Source: JBCBGF01 sp039193455
GTDB taxonomy: Bacteria; Pseudomonadota; Alphaproteobacteria; Rhodobacterales; Rhodobacteraceae
Assembly (NCBI GenBank): GCA_039193455.1
Contig: JBCCWO010000008.1
Span: forward strand, 93,914 to 157,913
Direction: 5' to 3'
DNA: 64,000 nt
Position numbers and translations under genes: made by a program. The notes below the pieces were generated by a model, which was given only the letters and a program-made list of their open reading frames with translations, was not told where the DNA came from and made no database searches. Positions within the stretch are counted from its first letter, which is position 1. Each line of letters starts with the position of its first letter. Of the stretch, positions 41,667 to 49,952 are shown piece by piece.

Positions 41667-42350
41667 ATGATCGAGCTCATCAACACTTGGTCCACCGATC
41701 CGGTCGAAGAAGATAGTATGACCGATGAACACGCCTGGATCTGGCGTGAGATGATCAAGGCTATTCCCGAACAAGACCTGTCATCCGCGCGGGTTCTTGA
41801 TATTGGCTGCAATCAGGGTGGCTTTTTGCGGACGCTCTACGAGGCGCGGCACTTTGCTGCGGGCGTTGGCGTTGATCTTGCGCGTAACCGCGTATCGCTG
41901 GCCAATGCGGCCAAGGGAGACCGGCCTATTGAGTATCTCGCTTCCAGCCAGCTGCAAGACACCGGAGGCGGATTCGATATGGCGTTCAGCCATGAAGTCA
42001 TCTACCTGATCGACGATCTGGAAGATCACGCCCGACAGGTCGCAAGCGTCCTGAAACCTGGTGGGCATTACGATGCGGTGACATGTTGTCATTCCGACAA
42101 TCCACTCTGGGCATTCTGGCGACCAAAGATCGCCGAGTTCTCTCGAATCCCTGTTCCGAACCACTCTGTCGCAGACTTTGCTGGCGCATTCCGCAAGGCT
42201 GGACTGGAAGTCTCGGTCAGTAGGTTTCTGGCAGGTGCGTTTATTCCGACAGAACCACCAACCGACTATTTCCCAACAGAAGTAGACCGGCTGGAAACAT
42301 ACACACGATGGAAGCTCTGCTTCCGGTGCTTCAAGAAACCTGCACTTTAG
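41667..42350 (+). CDS. SAM-dependent methyltransferase of the importer cassette
   Basis: A 227-residue class I methyltransferase. Motif I is VLDIGCNQGGFLRTLYEARH, and motif II-III follow as GVDLARNRVSLANAA and then FDMAFSHEVIYLIDDL. It starts 1 base after the pseudoazurin stop. The substrate is unknown; it may modify a metallophore or a small molecule linked to the importer. An alternative is an unrelated small-molecule methyltransferase that happens to be cotranscribed. Confidence 0.85.
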   Translation: MIELINTWSTDPVEEDSMTDEHAWIWREMIKAIPEQDLSSARVLDIGCNQGGFLRTLYEARHFAAGVGVDLARNRVSLANAAKGDRPIEYLASSQLQDTGGGFDMAFSHEVIYLIDDLEDHARQVASVLKPGGHYDAVTCCHSDNPLWAFWRPKIAEFSRIPVPNHSVADFAGAFRKAGLEVSVSRFLAGAFIPTEPPTDYFPTEVDRLETYTRWKLCFRCFKKPAL

Positions 42351-42590
42351 CGGTCGTCTCTCTCTTAAGCGCATTTTTGATGGGCAAAAAAGCCAAGCGA
42401 TTGAAATTCTAGTTGCTCCCATAGCGCGCGCCCTTTCACCGAATAATGAGCGCGGTATTCGATGGAACTTCTGGTGGACCATGGAAGCGCGATTACTGAA
42501 CTCAAGGTCTGCTTAAGGTGCTTCGCTTCGCAATGAGCACCGTGCAGCAATTGGGAGGTCCGGGCTCAGTGCAGTAGTTTTCTGTGGACA

Positions 42591-42773
42591 CTATGAATGA
42601 CCGCTACGCGGGACATAGCGTGTAGTCACCGCACTAGTGCAAGTTGAATAGACAATGGTGAATCCGCGTTGCCCGAACACGCTAATAAGCAGAGGCCGCA
42701 GCGGTGGGCGCACTGGTAGCGTGTGACTGAGAAAGAACAGGACGAAGGCCGCTGTGAACTCGATCCAGCCCAA
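42591..42773 (-). pseudogene. nnrU: NnrU N-terminal fragment next to nnrS
   Basis: A TTG-started frame begins 3 bases after the nnrS stop and encodes GWIEFTAAFVLFFLSH, LLISVFGQRGFTIVYS and about 48 residues that match the start of NnrU family membrane proteins. After that the frame leaves the family and runs into sequence around GACCGCTACGCGGGACATAG, which resembles the dispersed repeat, and stops. NnrU genes commonly follow nnrS in denitrification clusters. The break looks like a repeat-associated deletion. Confidence 0.6.
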
Positions 42774-42776
42774 GGT

Positions 42777-43982
42777 TCAGTCCCCTGCAGTTGCGCGAGG
42801 CAGCCATAGAAGCGGGCCATAGATCACGCAGAAGCCGCTGAATGCGGCGATCCACATAGTGCCGGAGACTGCGTGCAGGCCCGCCGCCGCAGCGGGCCAG
42901 ATTCCCGCCGCCACACGCGCCATCACAGCGATGACAAGCGCGAAATACATCGCCACCGTCGCGGCACCAGCCGCAAGAGGCCGCCCCGTGTGTCCAAGCG
43001 TCGCGCGGGACATCACGGCAAGCGTCATCAGGCCAATGGCGCCGCCCATCCAAAGATGCTGCGCCGACGCGATGCCGAGTAATCCAGGTAGAAGGATCTC
43101 AGCGCCCATCGCGAGGGCTCCGAGCGGCACAAAGAGGTAGGCTGCGTGCAAGACGAGCACCAACGGCTCTACGCGTGTGGCCAGTCCGCACCAGCGGGAG
43201 AGCCGAACGAGATGCAGGGCGCCCGAGACCAGGAGCAGATACGCTGTCACTTCACTCCGCGGCAGGGCAGCCCAGGCCAGAAGAGCCGCAAGCAGGACGA
43301 GTAGAGCGCCCGTGTCCAGCCGTTGCATCGGCGGCGCAGGCAAGCGGCCAGCTCCTTTCTGAACGAGCCAGTTGCGCGTAAAGGCGGGAATGATGCGCCC
43401 GCCGATGATGGCGATCAGCATGACGGATGCCCCAAGCCCGACCCGGAGGCCAAAACCGGACGCCGCATAGTCCCCGCGTGCCGCGTCCCAATGAAAAATG
43501 CCGTTCCCGAAGACGAAAACCGCGAGCATTCCGATCACGATGATGTTGCGCCAGTTCCTTCCCGCTGTGATTTCGCGCGCCATGGATAGCATGAGAACGG
43601 TGCCGAAGCTAAGATCGATCAACGCAACGAGCCATGGCGTCAGGTGCGCCGAAATCACGATCGCTACACGCCCCGCCACCCAGAGCGCGAACAGTACGGC
43701 GAGTTGCCAACCGACGATTGGAGGGCGACCTGTCCAGTTCGGAACGGCCGTCATCATAAAGCCTGCGATCACGGCCCCAAGATAGCCGAACAGAAATTCA
43801 TGCGCATGCCACGACACCGAATCAAAGGCTGTCGGCACCGACAAAGACCCGGTCAGTATCGCAATCCAAAGCGCCATTGCGGCGACGGCCCAGGCAGCAC
43901 CGCCAAGGAAGAATGGTCTAAAGCCGTAGCTGAAGATCGCCGGTCCTTGCCAGGCCCGGACAGTTTCACTCGTCAGTGTCAT
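42777..43982 (-). CDS. nnrS: NnrS family nitric-oxide response protein, copy 1
   Basis: The product is 401 residues from the ATG at 43982, which overlaps the nsrR stop by 17 bases; the longer upstream frame runs into nsrR. About 12 membrane segments are visible. The family landmarks are AIFSYGFRPFFLGGAAWAVA, WHAHEFLFGYLGAVIAGFM and TAVPNWTGR, and a GIGNGIFHWD-like FVFGNGIFHWDA. NnrS is a haem- and copper-containing membrane protein that protects against nitric oxide. It is the partner of nsrR, which it follows. Confidence 0.93.
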   Translation of the reverse strand: MTLTSETVRAWQGPAIFSYGFRPFFLGGAAWAVAAMALWIAILTGSLSVPTAFDSVSWHAHEFLFGYLGAVIAGFMMTAVPNWTGRPPIVGWQLAVLFALWVAGRVAIVISAHLTPWLVALIDLSFGTVLMLSMAREITAGRNWRNIIVIGMLAVFVFGNGIFHWDAARGDYAASGFGLRVGLGASVMLIAIIGGRIIPAFTRNWLVQKGAGRLPAPPMQRLDTGALLVLLAALLAWAALPRSEVTAYLLLVSGALHLVRLSRWCGLATRVEPLVLVLHAAYLFVPLGALAMGAEILLPGLLGIASAQHLWMGGAIGLMTLAVMSRATLGHTGRPLAAGAATVAMYFALVIAVMARVAAGIWPAAAAGLHAVSGTMWIAAFSGFCVIYGPLLWLPRATAGD

Positions 43983-44400
43983 GTCGACTTTCTTTTGGTT
44001 TCGGCAAAGCACAATCTGCCAACGTAAACTGTTGCAGTTCTGCGATGAATTTAAACCGAGCGCGCAAAAGCATGCCTTTGAGGCGGCAGTCGGGACGAAC
44101 GATGCAGGACCCACCATCGGGCTGGAAGCACTCGACAAGGGCGGAGCCGCCCTCCAGAACCTCGACAACCTGACCGATCGAGATCTGCTGCGCCGGTCGG
44201 GCCAGCATCGCGCCACCCCCGGTCCCCCTTCGCGTCGTAACGATGCCTGCATGTGCCAGAGCAGCAATCGTCTTAGTCAGGTGATTGCGCGAGATGGCGA
44301 ATTCGTCGGCCAGTTCCGCGGTCGAGAAGGCCCGGCTGGGATCCGCAGCCATTCGCATGCAGGCGCGCAGGCCGAAATCGGTAAACCGGGTCAGCCGCAT
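43966..44400 (-). CDS. nsrR: Nitric-oxide-sensing repressor NsrR
   Basis: A 144-residue Rrf2-type regulator. The winged HTH (AELADEFAISRNHLTKTIAA) is followed by the cluster-ligand Cys91, Cys99 and Cys105 (ECFQPDGGSC, then RPDC). This C-x7-C-x5-C pattern belongs to NsrR, which carries an iron-sulfur cluster and loses DNA binding when nitric oxide reacts with it. It is divergent from ybaN. A perfect FNR box lies 17 bases upstream of its ATG. Confidence 0.93.
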   Translation of the reverse strand: MRLTRFTDFGLRACMRMAADPSRAFSTAELADEFAISRNHLTKTIAALAHAGIVTTRRGTGGGAMLARPAQQISIGQVVEVLEGGSALVECFQPDGGSCIVRPDCRLKGMLLRARFKFIAELQQFTLADCALPKPKESRHDTDE

Positions 44401-44417
44401 CGAAAAGTCCGAGTGAT

Positions 44418-44431
44418 TTGATCAGGATCAA
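44418..44431. promoter_or_regulatory. Perfect FNR/anaerobox between nsrR and the YbaN operon
   Basis: TTGAT-CAGG-ATCAA is an exact match to the FNR/NnrR-type consensus TTGAT-N4-ATCAA. It lies 17 bases upstream of the nsrR ATG and 69 bases before the YbaN ATG, so oxygen- or nitric-oxide-sensing CRP/FNR factors could act on both sides. Confidence 0.75.
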
Positions 44432-44458
44432 GGTTCATGCCACACGTCCTTAGTAATG

Positions 44459-44473
44459 GGTATATAAAATACC
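44459..44473. promoter_or_regulatory. Palindrome over the YbaN promoter, candidate NsrR operator
   Basis: GGTAT-ATAAA-ATACC is a 15-base perfect-arm palindrome that contains a TATAAA-like -10 sequence, 28 bases before the YbaN ATG. Rrf2-family operators are AT-rich palindromes in such positions. Binding by NsrR is inferred. Confidence 0.5.
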
Positions 44474-44500
44474 GATTATATTGCCGAGTCGCCACGTACC

Positions 44501-44974
44501 ATGACACGGATCAAATTCTCACTTGTGACTGCCAGCCGCCCGCTTTGGGTGGCAGCGGGCGCTGTGTCCGTCGCGATAGGCGCCCTGGGCGCGGTGCTTC
44601 CGGTGTTGCCGACGACACCCTTCATCATCCTCGGCACGTTCTGCTTTGCCCGCGGCTCGCCCCGCCTGGCGCGGACATTGGAGCAACACCGCGTCTTCGG
44701 TCCAATGATCGCAGATTGGCGAATACATCGCGCCATCGCACCCCGCTATAAGCTTACAGCGCACGTCATGATGGGCACCGCCTTGATAGCCAGCTGTCTT
44801 GCGGGCGCTTCGGGCAAGGTGCTGACCATGCAAACGATCTGCCTTGCCTGCGCCAGCGCCTACATCCTCAGCCGCCCAAACGGCGGCGATACCCTTAATC
44901 AGCCAGACCCCGACAGCGTCCCAGCCAAAAACATGCGCCTCGCCGGCGCTTCTAATCCTGGAGACAGTTCATGA
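44501..44974 (+). CDS. YbaN/DUF454 membrane protein
   Basis: A 157-residue protein. The DUF454 pattern is visible: WVAAGAVSVAIGALGAVLPV and LPTTPFIILGTFCFARGSPR, then a second helix pair near VMMGTALIASCLAGASG. The role of YbaN is unknown; it is often next to respiratory genes. It is the first gene of the operon that reads away from nsrR. The stop overlaps the cupin gene by 4 bases. Confidence 0.85.
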   Translation: MTRIKFSLVTASRPLWVAAGAVSVAIGALGAVLPVLPTTPFIILGTFCFARGSPRLARTLEQHRVFGPMIADWRIHRAIAPRYKLTAHVMMGTALIASCLAGASGKVLTMQTICLACASAYILSRPNGGDTLNQPDPDSVPAKNMRLAGASNPGDSS

Positions 44975-45396
44975 AACGCTTTCTTCTCCCGTTGCTGGTG
45001 CTGCCTGCAATGGCCACCGCTGAAACTAAACTGATCGATACGTCGCTGCTGCCTGCGCGCACGGTCTACGACGTGGCCGAACTGACGCCGCTAGCCCTAA
45101 CGGCCGAGGGTGCTCCGGCCATGCTGCTTCTGTCGGTCGACGCAGGCGACGTGGTGCCGCCCCACGCCACGCAGAGTGGCCTGCGCCTTCTGACGGTCCT
45201 GTCGGGCGAAATGTCATGGGGCGACGGCGATGCTGTCGACGAAGGGGTCGAGCGCCGCTTTGGCCCTGGCAGCGTTCTGGCCGTGCAGGCGGGCGATATG
45301 CATTGGGTCGCGGCCCGCAGCGGGCCCGTTCAGATCCAACTTGTCCTACTCGATGACGAAACGCCGGTTACCGGCATTCAGGAGCAGTTGCAATGA
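44971..45396 (+). CDS. Exported cupin-fold protein
   Basis: A 141-residue protein with a signal peptide (FLLPLLVLPAMATA). The cupin motif 1 region is VPPHATQSGLRLLTVLSGEM, with only one of the usual His, and motif 2 is FGPGSVLAVQAGDMHWVA with a His. Metal binding is possible but reduced. It has an ATGA overlap with ybaN and with the binding protein downstream. Its location in the periplasm beside an ABC binding protein suggests a shared ligand; the ligand is unknown. Confidence 0.7.
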   Translation: MKRFLLPLLVLPAMATAETKLIDTSLLPARTVYDVAELTPLALTAEGAPAMLLLSVDAGDVVPPHATQSGLRLLTVLSGEMSWGDGDAVDEGVERRFGPGSVLAVQAGDMHWVAARSGPVQIQLVLLDDETPVTGIQEQLQ

Positions 45397-46376
45397 CGAC
45401 TCTTTCCCGCAGATCCACCCTTGGCCTTCTCGGCACCGCCGCCGGCGCACTTGCGCTGCCGCGCCTGGTTCTCGCGCAACCGATCCCAAGCTTGGCGATC
45501 TACGGGCCACCCGCTGGTCCTTCAATCACGCTGGCCCACGCGGTCGCGACCGGAAAGCTGTCGGACATTGCATCCGAGACCAGCTTCACCGCCTGGCGAA
45601 ACCCCGACGAGTTACGTGCGGGCCTGACCTCGGGCGGGATCCTGCTGTCGGTCGTCCCGATCCAGGCGGCGGCGAACCTCTACAATCGCGGCTTCCCGAT
45701 CCGGCTCGCCAATGCCATGACCAACGGACTTCTCTACATCATCGCCGAAGATGCCGCGATTAACGCGATCCCGGATCTAGCCGGGCGTCACATCGCGGTA
45801 CCGTTTCGAGGCGACACGCCGGAGATCATCTTTGGCCAACTCCTAAAACATAACGGGATGAACCCGAGCGATCTGGAAATCACCTATGCGGGCTCACCCA
45901 TCGAGGCGATGCAGTTGATACTGGCGGGCCGCGTCGATGCGGCCTTGACGGCGGAACCTTCAACTACTGCCGCCGTGCTGCGCGGGCGGCAGGCGGGCAA
46001 GGACATCCGCCGTGCGATCAGCATTCAGGATGCCTGGGGCGAGATGACCGGCGCCGCCCCAGTACTGCCGCAGGCGGGACTCGCGGTCATGCAGGAGTTC
46101 CTTGACGACAGCGGCTATGCGTTGCCGTCTTTGCTTACCACGCTGGAAGAGGCGACGGAGGAGGTTCTGGGCAATCCCGATGCGGCGGCCGCCAATGCCA
46201 CGGAGTCGCTCGGGATGCCCGCGCCGCTCTTGGCTGCGTCGATTCCGAATTCGAACCTCGTCGCCCGCCCGGCGACGGAGGCGCGGGCGGATATTGAGCG
46301 GATGCTGGCAGCCATGGCGGGGGATGACCTCACCCGAATCGGCGGCGCGATGCCCGACGACGCATTCTATGTCTGA
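45393..46376 (+). CDS. NMT1/THI5-like ABC binding protein
   Basis: A 327-residue protein with a Tat-like start (SRRSTLGLLGTAAGALALPR) and an extended periplasmic domain. The pattern LAIYGPPAGPSITLAHAVAT and LLSVVPIQAAANLYNRGFPI is typical of the NMT1/SsuA/TauA group, binders of sulfonates, nitrate or thiamine precursors. It is followed by an ICMT-like gene and then by permease and ATPase genes of the TauC/SsuB type. The ligand is not identifiable from sequence. Confidence 0.85.
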   Translation: MTTLSRRSTLGLLGTAAGALALPRLVLAQPIPSLAIYGPPAGPSITLAHAVATGKLSDIASETSFTAWRNPDELRAGLTSGGILLSVVPIQAAANLYNRGFPIRLANAMTNGLLYIIAEDAAINAIPDLAGRHIAVPFRGDTPEIIFGQLLKHNGMNPSDLEITYAGSPIEAMQLILAGRVDAALTAEPSTTAAVLRGRQAGKDIRRAISIQDAWGEMTGAAPVLPQAGLAVMQEFLDDSGYALPSLLTTLEEATEEVLGNPDAAAANATESLGMPAPLLAASIPNSNLVARPATEARADIERMLAAMAGDDLTRIGGAMPDDAFYV

Positions 46377-47049
46377 GCCAGCCCCTTCAGCCCCGAGCAT
46401 CGCGCGGCAATTCGCGGTGCCCGCGGCAATCGCGGTCGTGCTGGCCTGTCTCGCCCTTTGGCAGGACCGGCTGAGCCTCGGGATCCTTTTCTTTTTGCTG
46501 ATGACGCTTGGCTGGCTTCTTATCCGTATCCTAATAACGGATGCGACAGCTCTGCCCGTCGCAAGCTCAGTTGGCGGACGGCGTGAGGCCTTCCTGATCC
46601 AAGGCGTCGGCGTCGGGATGATGTATTTGCCGGCTATCGCAATCGCGACACCGCTGCTCGATGTCGCCGGGTTTAATCTGCCTTGGGGGGTGAATGCTCT
46701 TGGTGTTGGGCTCGCCCTACCTGGGCTTTGGCTCTTCTGGCGATCCCACGCAGATCTCGGCACCTACTGGTCCCCGGCGCTGGAACTGCGTGAAGGGCAC
46801 CAATTGGTGACGCATGGTGTCTATGCTCGTATCCGGCACCCAATGTATGCTGCGCTGTTCCTAATCACGGCGGCGCAGGCCTGTTTTCTTGGCAACTGGA
46901 TCGCGGGTCCGTCGGGCTTTATCGCTTTCGGGGCTCTGTATCTGTTGAGGATTGATCACGAGGAACAGATGATGGCCGAGGCGTTCGCGTCGGATTGGTC
47001 AGCCTATAGCGCGCGGACTGGCCGCCTCTTGCCGTCAACGCAAGGATGA
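46369..47049 (+). CDS. ICMT-like membrane methyltransferase
   Basis: A 226-residue protein with five or six hydrophobic segments. The last third, with THGVYARIRHPMYAALFLIT and LYLLRIDHEEQMMAEAF, matches the isoprenylcysteine carboxyl methyltransferase/PEMT group (RHPxY motif, then an ExxM-type pair). In bacteria these enzymes methylate small lipids or isoprenoids, and their natural substrates are seldom known. It overlaps the binding-protein stop by 8 bases. It is unusual between an ABC binding protein and its permease. Confidence 0.75.
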   Translation: MSEPAPSAPSIARQFAVPAAIAVVLACLALWQDRLSLGILFFLLMTLGWLLIRILITDATALPVASSVGGRREAFLIQGVGVGMMYLPAIAIATPLLDVAGFNLPWGVNALGVGLALPGLWLFWRSHADLGTYWSPALELREGHQLVTHGVYARIRHPMYAALFLITAAQACFLGNWIAGPSGFIAFGALYLLRIDHEEQMMAEAFASDWSAYSARTGRLLPSTQG

Positions 47050-47843
47050 CACGGATCGGCCGCATAGGAGCCTTCCTTTGGTCGGGCTGGGCCGGGCTTG
47101 CGGCGCTGTCGTTGCTCTTCGCGGCCTGGCAGGCGGGGCACGAGGCCTATGGCCCGTTCATCCTGACGTCGCCGCTCGACACGGTGTGGATGGTGGCAAG
47201 GCTGGCGGTCGATCCTGCGGCCTGGGACATCGCGGCGCTGACGCTGCAACGCGCGGTCACCGGTTTCCTGCTGGTGGCCGGGGCTGGCATAACGCTAGGC
47301 GTGGCGGCGGGATATTCCCCGGCGACGCTCCGCCTAGTAACGCCGCTGGTCACGGTGTTGATGGGCGTGCCGCCGATTGCCTGGATCGTGCTCGCGATGA
47401 TCTGGTTCGGCGGCTCGGACGCGACAGTGCGCACCGTCATTCTGGTCTCCGCCCTGCCGGTGGTTTTCATGGGGGCAGCCCGCGGTATTACAACCCGCGA
47501 CAGGCTGCTTGACCGTATGGCAAAGGCCTTCGGCGCCGGACCGGTACGGCGGTTCCTGACTATCGGGTTGCGCCAGACCACAACAACGCTCTTTCCCGCG
47601 CTCGCGCTGGCGCTCGGCACGTCCTTCAAAGTGGCCGTCATGGCGGAGCTTCTGGCCAATGCCGGGGGCATCGGCGGCGCGCTCGCGGATGCGCGGATCA
47701 ATCTCGACATCGGTCTTGCACTCGCCTGGGTGCTGATCGCAGTCGCGCTATTGATCGTTGTAGAGTACACGCTCGTCCAGCCCGTGAAGGCCGAGATCGA
47801 CCGCTGGCGCCACGCTGCCCAGCCCTGGGGGGTCAAGCGATGA
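47046..47843 (+). CDS. ABC permease of the nitric-oxide-linked transporter
   Basis: A 265-residue permease of the SsuC/TauC family, with about six membrane helices. The EAA-type loop is present around ARGITTRDRLLDRMAKAFGA, and the flanking segment VLMGVPPIAWIVLAMIWFGG is typical. It overlaps the ICMT-like gene by 4 bases and the ATPase by 4 bases, so the transporter is made as one translational unit. Confidence 0.9.
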   Translation: MTRIGRIGAFLWSGWAGLAALSLLFAAWQAGHEAYGPFILTSPLDTVWMVARLAVDPAAWDIAALTLQRAVTGFLLVAGAGITLGVAAGYSPATLRLVTPLVTVLMGVPPIAWIVLAMIWFGGSDATVRTVILVSALPVVFMGAARGITTRDRLLDRMAKAFGAGPVRRFLTIGLRQTTTTLFPALALALGTSFKVAVMAELLANAGGIGGALADARINLDIGLALAWVLIAVALLIVVEYTLVQPVKAEIDRWRHAAQPWGVKR

Positions 47844-48589
47844 CGGCGCTCAAACTGACAGGGATTGGCCACGCCTATCTGGGGCGCACCGTGCTCGACG
47901 ATATTGACCTTGACGTCGGCAGGGGTGAGATCGTGGCCCTTGTCGGTCCGTCGGGTTGCGGCAAGTCCACCCTTGCCCATATCGCCGCCGGGCTGATGGA
48001 GTCGCGTGCGGGAAGCATCTCAGGCAGCTACGCGCAGCACGCGATGATCTTTCAGGAACCGGCGCTTATGCCATGGTCCACGGCGTCAGGAAACATCGAT
48101 TATGTGCTGCGCCTGGCCGGTCTCAAACGTACCGACCGCGCGGCACGCATCGCAGAGGTCGCAGCAGAAGTGGCGCTCCAGCCAGATGACCTCGACAAAT
48201 ACCCGGTGGAACTGTCAGGGGGCATGCGGCAAAGGGTGGCCATCGCGCGCGCCCTCGCGGTGCGGCCCGACTTCATCTATTTTGACGAACCTTTCACGGC
48301 ACTGGACGTGGCGCTGCGGCGGCGCATGCAAAACCTTGTCATCGAGACCTGCGCCGATGGCCGCCTGTCGGGCCTGTTCATCACTCATGATTTGTCTGAA
48401 GCCGCTCGGATCGCCCACCGGATCGCCGTGCTCGACACCCACGGGCGCGGCATATTGGGCGACCGCCGGCTAGATGGAACACCTGGCGCGCGGAGCGAGG
48501 GCGACCTGTTCGACTGGGTGCAGCACGCCACCCGCAGTGACCCGATCTTCCGCCACATCTACGACGTCGACGAAAGGCAGATTGCATGA
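47840..48589 (+). CDS. ABC ATPase of the nitric-oxide-linked transporter
   Basis: A 249-residue ATPase of the SsuB/TauB type. Walker A is GPSGCGKSTL, the signature LSGGMRQR, Walker B FIYFDEPFTALD, and the His switch is in FITHDLSEAARIAHR. The length is normal. The next gene, nnrS copy 2, starts in its last 4 bases, so it is in the same message. Confidence 0.93.
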   Translation: MTALKLTGIGHAYLGRTVLDDIDLDVGRGEIVALVGPSGCGKSTLAHIAAGLMESRAGSISGSYAQHAMIFQEPALMPWSTASGNIDYVLRLAGLKRTDRAARIAEVAAEVALQPDDLDKYPVELSGGMRQRVAIARALAVRPDFIYFDEPFTALDVALRRRMQNLVIETCADGRLSGLFITHDLSEAARIAHRIAVLDTHGRGILGDRRLDGTPGARSEGDLFDWVQHATRSDPIFRHIYDVDERQIA

Positions 48590-49863
48590 GTTGCGGCCTC
48601 GCCTCCGACCGCGCGCGCCCGCTTCCGCAGGCCATCCTCGCCACGCTCGGCGACGAGGGCTTTCGCCTGTTCTTCCCGCTGGCCGCGCTTTATGCCGCGC
48701 TCTTTCCGGCCCTCTGGGTGATCGCGTGGGGCTTCGACCTGCCGCTGGCGCGCGATGTACCGCCCTCACTTTGGCACGCGCACGAGATGCTGATCGGGGC
48801 CTTTGGCGCGGCGTTGATCGGCTTCGTTACCACCGCCGCGCCGGAATGGACCGACACAGAGCCGCCACGGGGCCCTCCGCTCTGGACGCTCGCCGGTTTG
48901 TGGGCCGTCGGTCGGGTCGTCGGTCTGTTCGGCTGGGATGCTATAGGGCTGGCCGGTGCGGTTGCGGATCTTGTCTGGATGACGGCGCTGACCGTCTGGC
49001 TGATTGCGCTGTCGGTCCGCCGCAAAACGGACCGCCTGCTGGCGTTCGTCTTCTGGCTTGCCGTGCTCGCCGCCTGCACCGCAGCGGGGCGCCTTGGCTT
49101 TGCCACCGGCGATCTTACGCTGGCCACGATGGGCATCCACCTATCCGGGTTCGCTTTCCTCGGCCTTCTTGGGCTCGCGCTCTCGCGGATCACCGTGCCC
49201 GTCACGAACCTCGTTCTCGACCCGACCGAGCGCACGTCGCCCTTTCGGCCGCATCCGGGACGGCTGCACCTTGCGCCGGGTCTTGTCCTGGTTGCGATGG
49301 CAGGCGAGTTGCTTGGCGCCAGCCCCGCCGTCTCGGCATGGCTCCTGATCGCTGCCGGTGCCGCTTTCATGGACCGGGTCGGCGAGGCGTTCATTGGGCG
49401 CGATGCGGCCCGGGCCGAGATCCTCATGCTTGCCGGATCGAGCGCACTGGCTGGCATCGGTTTGATCCTTGTCGGTGCCGCGCGCCTCGGCGCACCTTGG
49501 ACCGAAGTGACCGGCCTGCACATGGCTTTCATGGGCGGTCTCGGTCTCGGCATTTACGCCGTCTTCTGCATCGCGGGTCTTTTGCATACGGATCGACCTT
49601 TGGGGCTGTCACGCTCCCTCAAAGGCGGAGCGCTCTTCCTCGTTCTGTCAGTTGTTTTGCGCGTCGCGCCAGAGTTTGGTGTCAGTGTGTTGGGCAGCGC
49701 GCATTTGGTTGCGAGCTTAAGCTGGTTCGCGGCATTCACCATTTGGGTAAGCGCGAACTGGCGCTTCCTGTCACAGGTGACAGAGACGAAAAACCCGGGA
49801 CAGGCAGCAGAGAAAACGGCAATGCCTGAACGCTCGGCGCTTTATTGGGAAGCTGCCGAATAA
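48586..49863 (+). CDS. nnrS: NnrS family nitric-oxide response protein, copy 2
   Basis: A 425-residue membrane protein with about 12 helices. Landmarks are FRLFFPLAALYAALFPALWV and then WHAHEMLIGAFGAALIGFVT with TTAAPEWTDTEPP, the copy-2 equivalent of the VPNWTGR block. It shares only general similarity with copy 1 at 42777, so the two are paralogues. It closes the operon begun by ybaN and overlaps the ATPase by 4 bases. Confidence 0.9.
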   Translation: MSCGLASDRARPLPQAILATLGDEGFRLFFPLAALYAALFPALWVIAWGFDLPLARDVPPSLWHAHEMLIGAFGAALIGFVTTAAPEWTDTEPPRGPPLWTLAGLWAVGRVVGLFGWDAIGLAGAVADLVWMTALTVWLIALSVRRKTDRLLAFVFWLAVLAACTAAGRLGFATGDLTLATMGIHLSGFAFLGLLGLALSRITVPVTNLVLDPTERTSPFRPHPGRLHLAPGLVLVAMAGELLGASPAVSAWLLIAAGAAFMDRVGEAFIGRDAARAEILMLAGSSALAGIGLILVGAARLGAPWTEVTGLHMAFMGGLGLGIYAVFCIAGLLHTDRPLGLSRSLKGGALFLVLSVVLRVAPEFGVSVLGSAHLVASLSWFAAFTIWVSANWRFLSQVTETKNPGQAAEKTAMPERSALYWEAAE

Positions 49864-49952
49864 ATCTAACCTCGCAAGCCTCTGCAGTGGTATTGACGGA
49901 GGTTGAAACCGGGCTGCGTTTGGCCGGGACCACGCCCTCTGTACAATATACA

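Noticed and set aside
42365..42550. 61-codon minus-strand ORF after the methyltransferase
   Set aside because: No motif, and the composition is that of non-coding sequence.
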